Positions 58,566 to 64,000 of a stretch of 64,000 bases of DNA are shown here, piece after piece. The stretch is from NCBI GenBank assembly GCA_964058805.1, contig CAXKVV010000577.1, positions 20,464-84,463 on the forward strand. Reading direction: 5' to 3'. Under the pieces are notes generated by a model that had not been told where the DNA came from, ran no database searches, and saw nothing but the letters and a program-made list of their open reading frames with translations. Made by a program: the position numbers and the translations under genes. Within the stretch, counting starts at the first letter, position 1. Every line of letters starts with the position of its first letter. Source of the stretch: Schoenoplectus triqueter (taxonomy: Eukaryota; Streptophyta; Magnoliopsida; Poales; Cyperaceae).

Positions 58566-60110
58566 ACCTCGGTGACCAAACATCAAAGGAGTCAGAATTA
58601 AACCCTAAGAATCTACTCTCGGAGTAAACCCTAAAAGCTGAAGCAGTATAATCTCTATACAACTAGAATTATGTCAATGCCAAGCTAGTATTCTGATACA
58701 ACTAATCATGGGAAATTTTAATTGTGATTTTACTTTCAAGGCTGACCTGGTGCCAAAGCTGTGAGCAACCACCTAACCATGCTTTGATTTGTGTCAATTA
58801 CTGATAAGTAGTCAGCTCTTTGACCAAATCACCCTCATGTTAAGGGATTGAAAGTCAATTTCACAAGATTGATCAGGTGCCAAAGCTGGGAGCAACCATC
58901 TGATCAAGTCTAGATTTGTGTCAATTGTTAACAAGTAATCAACTGTTGATCAGATCAAACCCTAATGAATATCAATACAAGTCTAATTGGTATTTAGTTA
59001 GGGTGGTTTCTGCAAGAGAGAGATAATTGGCAGAGACACTGAGCTATAATTGAAATATGGGATTAATTCAGAGAAAGAAACAGGGTTTTCTAGACAAAAG
59101 AATTTTTAATTCAAAGAGGCAGCGGTAAAAATGGAATTAAAGATTATAGGGATGATCATCATGAATTTAGGGATTTTTGGTGAAATTTTCATAATTTTTG
59201 GATGAGTGGAGCTATCAAGATAAATTCAGGGAAAATAAAACAAATTAAAAAGGAAAGATCAAGGGCTGAGATTTGATCAAAGCAATTCTGGGGTGCGATT
59301 TGGGGACAGAAACTTATCTGGGTGCAAACTGGGGATCCCAAACATATACACACAGAATCAGAGAGGAGAGAGAGTATGACACTGTTCAGCATTTCATTGG
59401 GCCACTTCAGTGCCACGTGTCAGCACCCCATTGGTCCACCTCAGCCAGGTGGGCCCTACCACCATACTAACCTGACATGTGGGCCCCACCAACATGCCAC
59501 GTGGCAAGCTCTGACAGGTCCACCTCACCCTCTCAATGCCACATGGCAGCCCTACAGCAACACACCTCACCCCCCCATGTGCCACATGGCAACACTACAG
59601 CATCACACCTCAACACCCCAGTGCCATATGGCAGTTGGCCATTGGTGCCACATCACAATGGACCAAGCCACATGGCACTACACTACAGAGCCACCTCAGC
59701 ATACATTAACACTAACACAGATGATTAATGGGATAATTAAATAGGTGGACCTATCAGATTGTGCCAAGTCAGATCAATTAAACCTAAGCAGAAAGTTAAC
59801 TAATCCACAGTTAGACTAATGGGCCGAGACTCAGATGCTTACACATGGAGCCCATTTGTAAGGTTTATGAGTGTATAGCCTATGCGGATAACTATGAGCC
59901 AAGCCCATATGCAAGTTCAAGCAGAGATTTAAATTGAAAAGAAAGGGCAATGTGCACCTGGCCCATTTGTGCTGCGCCTCTGACTGTGGGCCCCACCTTG
60001 TTGTGGACTCTGTGCGCCAAGCGCAGCCTCCTCTCTCCCTTCTCCTTCTCCCCTCCCTCTCTTCTTTCTTCTTCTCGACGAGGCAGAAGGCGCCATTAGA
60101 GGTGATCAAG
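58563..60110 (-). repeat. Long inverted repeat, right arm, outer segment
   Basis: Reverse-complement partner of 1370-2834, with the same ordered landmarks: the GCTTTGGCACC blocks, GGGTGGTTTCTGCAAG near 59002, GGGATGATCATCATG near 59148, the G-box-like minisatellite, and the GAAGAAG/CTTCTTC tract before GGCGCCATTA at about 60088. No gene is seen. Short open frames across the minisatellite do not resemble proteins. Confidence 0.85.
59411..59677. repeat. 42-43-bp minisatellite with G-box-like palindromic core (right arm)
   Basis: Cores of the form TGCCAYRTGGCA start at 59411 (TGCCACGTGTCA), 59495, 59537, 59580, 59622 and 59666. The spacing between the last five is 42, 43, 42 and 44 bp. It is the counterpart of 1789-2013, but the copies have diverged differently in the two arms while the palindromic core stays self-complementary (ACGT, ACAT, ATAT). 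Confidence 0.75.
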
Positions 60111-60170
60111 CTCTCCAAAGCTCACAACTTCAATTCCTTTCGGCTAGAACTAGCCTATACATGAGAGAAG

Positions 60171-60246
60171 AACACCTCGGGTAATCAGAATTAAAAAATA
60201 ACAAGTGAATAGGGTGGTTGAGAGAGATGAACACCTCGGGTAATCA
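60171..60246 (+). repeat. Direct repeat AACACCTCGGGTAATCA, 59 bp apart
   Basis: The 17-bp sequence occurs at 60171-60187 and 60230-60246, each preceded by a GAGAGA-type tract. A shorter CACTTCGGGTAAT recurs near 61842, and a CCCGAGGTATTC relative lies in the left flank near 1239. No function can be assigned. Confidence 0.5.
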
Positions 60247-60841
60247 ATGAGGCACTTCAATCCTTGCTTCAAAATCTAAAATTGATGATGCAAATCCCTT
60301 CTACTCACTTAGGCGACGCTGTAGATGAAGAAAGAAGTAACAATTAAGCATTGAATAGAAGTAATTGAATTAAGGTAATGAAATCGAGCAAATGGAGAAA
60401 ACTTGAAACCTTGCACTCTTGGCTCGAATTAGTAATGCTTGTAGCTTCTATGTGCCTACACGACGCTGCTTAAGTGATGGAGATTGTCAATTAAGTAATG
60501 GAGATATGTCTTTGACCAAAGGTGGAAATCGGGTGATTAAATTCTAAGCTTTGAAGAAGGGCAATAATGGCAGAGAGCAAAGGGGCGCTTTAGATGCATT
60601 GAGATGAGTATTTATAGTATGTTGATATGATCTAGAAAGTTCTAGCAGTGGATGAGAAGTGAGAGGAAGGTCAAGTTTGGTCAACAGTCAAAGATTTATG
60701 CTTTGGATTCTTTAAAAGGGGCCCACACCATAACAGATTGAATAACAGAAATGGAAAGCCATGTTCATGGACCAGAGCAATGCAATTGTTGGTGTATGAA
60801 TGGTGTATGGCCTTAACTCCCTTATACACCACTTCAATTGT

Positions 60842-61045
60842 CTATATAAACCGAATAAAAGCTTGAGAAGAGAAGAACAGAGAGGAAAACAAGCAAGAAG
60901 AGACAATAGAGCATAAACATACCCTTTTACAGTGAATAGTGAGAGAAAGAGAGCAAGAACAGGAAGAAGAGGTGATTAAATCGATTGATCTCAGTGCTTA
61001 ACTTGAGAACTCGATTCATTTGCTTCAATTGCTTGTTTAAAGGTA
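60842..61045 (+). promoter_or_regulatory. Outward-facing TATA box, leader and splice-donor-like site (right)
   Basis: CTATATAAACC at 60842-60852 is followed by a purine-rich leader of about 190 bases (GAGAAGAGAAGAACAGAGAGG and similar), then AAAG/GTAAGT at about 61039-61048, a strong donor match. The left flank mirrors this on the minus strand. The likely reading is transcription start, leader exon, intron, but no coding exon was found. Confidence 0.4.
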
Positions 61046-61464
61046 AGTTCTATGCTTTATTCTCTGTTAATTAGAAGTTGGCAAGTCCAATTTTTGAAGA
61101 TTATGAAGAAAGGATGTAATTGCAATCGGATTTTGAGTATTAGCACAATATTGTGCCGTTTAATGGATTTCTTCAATTTCTATTGATTTTCTTTTGATTT
61201 TCTTCCCTTTTTCATAGGATACAGAGTCAATAAGATTAAATCTTTCATTTTCTTTGATTAATTTCATATAAAACATGATGAATTCCACTGTCAATTCGAT
61301 TGATCTCAGTATTATACTTGAGAACTGGATAACATTGAAGTTCATCGTCTAATTTCTCACTTTCAAACTCTAATTACTTTGGTTGTTATGCATACTACAT
61401 GAGCTAAGGTCTATACATTCATTCTAAATCGATTGATCTTAGCTAAAAGCTTGAGAACTCGATT
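60981..61464 (+). repeat. Three dispersed copies of a bipartite motif
   Basis: TCGATTGATCTYAG followed 7-8 bases later by CTTGAGAACTSGAT occurs at 60981-61016, 61296-61330 and 61429-61464. A related, decayed form lies on the minus strand of the left flank near 160-195. Spacing is irregular (315 and 133 bp). It may be an intronic repeat of the putative leader gene or transposon remnants. Confidence 0.55.
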
Positions 61465-61469
61465 AATTT

Positions 61470-62090
61470 AGCGAGACAGTACCGTTATCGTGCCGCACCA
61501 GTTGAATACAGTTCTAAACTAAGATTAAAGCAAAATCGTATACATAATTGAGTGTGCTTTGATCATAATTGTTGTTATAGAGTTCATCGAGTATATAACG
61601 GGCATTGAAAGTGAGTGAATAAATAAAATCTTGAGCGAATTGTAATCGATGTTTAGCAATGCTGTACTGTACCAGTTCTTATCCAATTACAATACGATTA
61701 TCATCCAAATTAGATGCATAATGTTAACCTAATTCATATAAATGTGTTAAACGATGCATTATGAACTCTAATTTGTTGAGAACATTGTCAAGATTTGTTG
61801 TGATACACAGTTATATCTTCAGTACTGAACTGTACCATTACACTTCGGGTAATATTTGAGTTTGTGATGCTTTTTTGAGTTAATTTGCACTGTAATAATC
61901 ATGCTAATCTGCATTAGTATACATAGGCGATGTGAATGGAGAAGTTAATTGTCCAAAGCATCAATTAATTTCACTGAATTAGCAAGGATTGAGATTCGGT
62001 ACCAACCGGTACCAAATCGACTCATTGGCACCAGTGTACAGTACGATGCACCGTATAGATCTTTGATCAGATACTGTAAAATAACTCTCC
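61470..62090. other. Intergenic stretch with repeated GTACC motifs, no gene supported
   Basis: Mixed-composition DNA with several motifs related to CTGTACCAG and GGTACCAACCGGTACC (61484, 61670, 61830, 61999-62013). They look like remnants of a small palindromic transposon-like repeat. The open frame at 61949-62221 and its antisense counterpart show no recognisable domain. Confidence 0.35.
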
Positions 62091-62092
62091 AT

Positions 62093-62420
62093 GGCGAGGC
62101 GATGCTAAGGCAATCGTCTGATCGGAAAAAGGTAGTCTCAATCGCCGGCGCCACCAGTAGCGCGAATCTTAGAGCTTGCATTGACCGGAGAGTTAGGAAA
62201 TCGCAGCAACACGGATATTGATGCGCGCGTGTGAATCTTGAAGAGATCGAAGGATTAAGATAAGACGCCGTTTTAAATAAAGACATATAAATGAATCTGG
62301 GCCGTTCATCTGATGCAACTCAATCTCAAAACGTATCCAACAGCCCAAATAAGTATATAGTTGGATAAAAGATGGGCGTTAATCTCAGCCAGATCCAAAG
62401 GCCCATATTAAGCCCAGTAA
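62093..62420 (-). promoter_or_regulatory. Possible promoter and 5' end of a minus-strand gene
   Basis: Read on the minus strand, this has motifs common upstream of plant housekeeping genes: TGGGCTTAATATGGGCC (site II-like), GGCCCAGATTC, and AAACGGCGTCTTATC. A leader rich in TCTCTTC and GCGCGC follows, then an ATG near 62093-62095 in the context GCCATGGAG. The frame from that ATG closes after about 37 codons, so any gene would need an intron soon after or is broken. No protein family is recognised. Confidence 0.3.
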
Positions 62421-62429
62421 CTATTTAAT

Positions 62430-63780
62430 AACAGAATATTAAAAGTATAGAGTAAATAAATCATTTAAAAATGTTCCTAAACTTTAAATTAACTTAAATT
62501 TGTTTCTAAAATTTCTTTACTTTTTATAGTATTTTTCTGTATAATAATACTTCAGTTTTAAAAATATTATCATATTGAAACAATTTAAAAGCAAAAGATA
62601 TTATATGCATTAACATATTTGACTTAGCTCTGACTTGTCATTTTATATATTATAAAAATTCCAAAAAAATTCAAACAAAATCCTAAATTATAATTAAATA
62701 TATTTTACTGATTTTTCAAGTAATTTTCATGAAATAATAATGATAATAATAATATTTAATAAGAAATAATAAGATAAACTCTATTCTTTAATCATAAAAG
62801 AGAATAAATAATAATACTAAATAAGTATTATTTTAATCTTTTCTATAAAAATAAAAATAAATAATCATAATAATAAATAATAAATATACTATATTTTATT
62901 TAAAAATCTAAAATAAAATTATATAATAGAACAAATTATATTCTTTTGGTTATTTCTAAAACTCAAATAAAAAATGTAATAATAATAGAATAAATATTAT
63001 TATTTTCAGTTTAAAAATACTAATAAAAAATGTGTAATGAAGTTAAATCATTTCTAATGTGTTTGTGAATGAAATATAATAAGAAAAATAATAATTATAA
63101 TAAATAATATAATAATTCCATTATTTTAGCTATTATAATAATTCAAAAAAAAGGGGTATAATAATAATAATAATAATGATAATAAAAATAAAAGTCTTAT
63201 TCATTACTTTTCCCATGTATGACAAATACATAAAAGTAATAAAAATAATAAAAGCCTAAAATAAAATCATAAATAGAATAAAAATAGTAATAATTCTTTT
63301 AGCTATTATAAATTCTAAAATCAAAATAAAAATAGCTAATTCATCTTTTATCCTGTAAATAATTTTCTACAAAATAAGTAGAATAAAAATATAATAATAA
63401 AATTCTATTACTTTGGCTATTATAAAAATCCTAAAAATTCAAATAAAATCATAGCCAATTTATTTCCTATTATTTTTGTAAGAGATTTTCTACAAAAAAA
63501 ATGAATAGAGTAAAAATAATAATAATAATAAAAATAAAAATTCTATTACTTTAGCTATTATAAAATCCCAAAAATATAAATAAAATTCTAGTTAATAGCT
63601 AACCCATTTCCTATTATTTTTGTAAATAATCTTCTACAGAAATAAATAGAGTTTAAAAATAAATAAATATATATATATATATATTCACCTTTGTAATAGA
63701 GATAATAATGGAAGGCATTATCTTAATAATAAAAATCAATAAAAATGTAATAATCTTTTTTATATTTTAGAGGTGAATAA
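62430..63780. repeat. A+T-rich degenerate tandem repeat region with AAT/ATA tracts
   Basis: Very A+T-rich DNA with short AAT-type microsatellite runs and a degenerate repeat of about 115-170 bp marked by TTTAGCTATTATAA (near 63125, 63297, 63412 and 63553). TTTCCTATTATTTTTGTAA and TTTTCTACAAAA lie between the marks. A (TA)n run sits at about 63668-63684. No coding potential is seen. Confidence 0.65.
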
Positions 63781-63783
63781 ATA

Positions 63784-64000
63784 CGCTCACACAAGGAGTG
63801 TAGGGCAACACAGTGATCTTGCACAAGTAATGCAACATATTAGAACAATTAGTCGGGACAAGAACATCTTGACGCTCGTTGAAAAATAACTAAGGCTGCG
63901 ACATCAACATGAAGAGATATGTCGACTTCAAGAGAGAAGACCATTACGATGTCCGAAAGAAGTGACATCTTAATGACTCGGTGTCATGAACAAGTAATTC
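63784..64000 (-). repeat. Partial inverted relative of the 56880-57010 segment, cut by the window edge
   Basis: The reverse complement carries GCGTCAAGATGTTCTTGTCC, GACATCGTAATGGTCTTC and TTGAAGTCGACA. These match GCGTCATGATGTTCTTATCC, GACATCATAATGTTCTTC and TTGAAGTCATCA at 56885-57003 in the same order. It is therefore probably a second copy of the same dispersed element, in opposite orientation and continuing beyond the window. Confidence 0.65.

Noticed and set aside
61945..62286. Overlapping 113-codon minus-strand and 90-codon plus-strand frames
   Set aside because: Neither resembles a known family, both cross a GTACC-rich repeat remnant, and they are antisense to one another. A promoter reading of the minus strand is more consistent.
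1..64000. tRNA, rRNA or telomeric repeats
   Set aside because: No cloverleaf-like stretch, rRNA core motif or TTTAGGG array was seen. The only tRNA-related sequence is the primer-binding site at 3499-3510.

Overview
The window reads as repeat-dense nuclear DNA of a flowering plant. The evidence is a plant-type Ty3/Gypsy polyprotein primed by initiator tRNA-Met, plant-style TATA/leader/splice-donor arrangements, and two very large satellite arrays. I find no bacterial or organellar gene. The only convincing protein-coding gene is the retrotransposon polyprotein at 3523-7053. The species cannot be named from this sequence.

Layout. (1) 1-2834 and 7604-8000 form the left arm of a long, diverged inverted repeat. 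Its partner is 58013-60110 on the right, and weaker similarity probably continues outward on both sides. (2) A 4.77-kb LTR retrotransposon (2835-7603) sits inside the left arm. It has a 5-bp target duplication and LTRs differing at one position in 662. The right arm keeps the matching empty site. The element has lost the integrase zinc-finger and catalytic core in frame. (3) 8001-28323 is about 350 copies of a CpG-rich 58-bp minisatellite, itself organised into multi-scale higher-order repeats. (4) 28324-54765 is an A+T-rich satellite with ~180-bp monomers in a 15-monomer, ~2.7-kb higher-order repeat (nine full copies plus one of 12 monomers). It begins and ends at the same phase. (5) 54766-57034 is an unclassified segment dominated by short inverted repeats: hairpins with near-constant loops and covarying arms, then near-perfect palindromes. 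(6) 57035-58012 is the other end of the 58-bp array, with a few inverted units and then about 13 forward units. (7) 58013-60110 is the right arm. (8) 60111-64000 is flank: an outward-facing promoter-like leader, a possible minus-strand promoter, an A+T-rich degenerate tandem region, and at the edge an inverted relative of 56880-57010.

Reading. The simplest history is a long-inverted-repeat structure whose interior was a 58-bp array. That array was split by the ~2.7-kb-HOR satellite plus a hairpin-rich segment, and its left arm was later hit by a recent retrotransposon insertion. A higher-order satellite of nucleosome-scale monomers near an element resembling the CRM chromovirus clade makes a centromeric or pericentromeric origin plausible. 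That is an inference and needs CENH3 data. The most unusual signals are the covarying hairpin array, the 15-mer HOR satellite nested in a CpG-rich minisatellite, and the very young integrase-less Gypsy copy with its empty site preserved.
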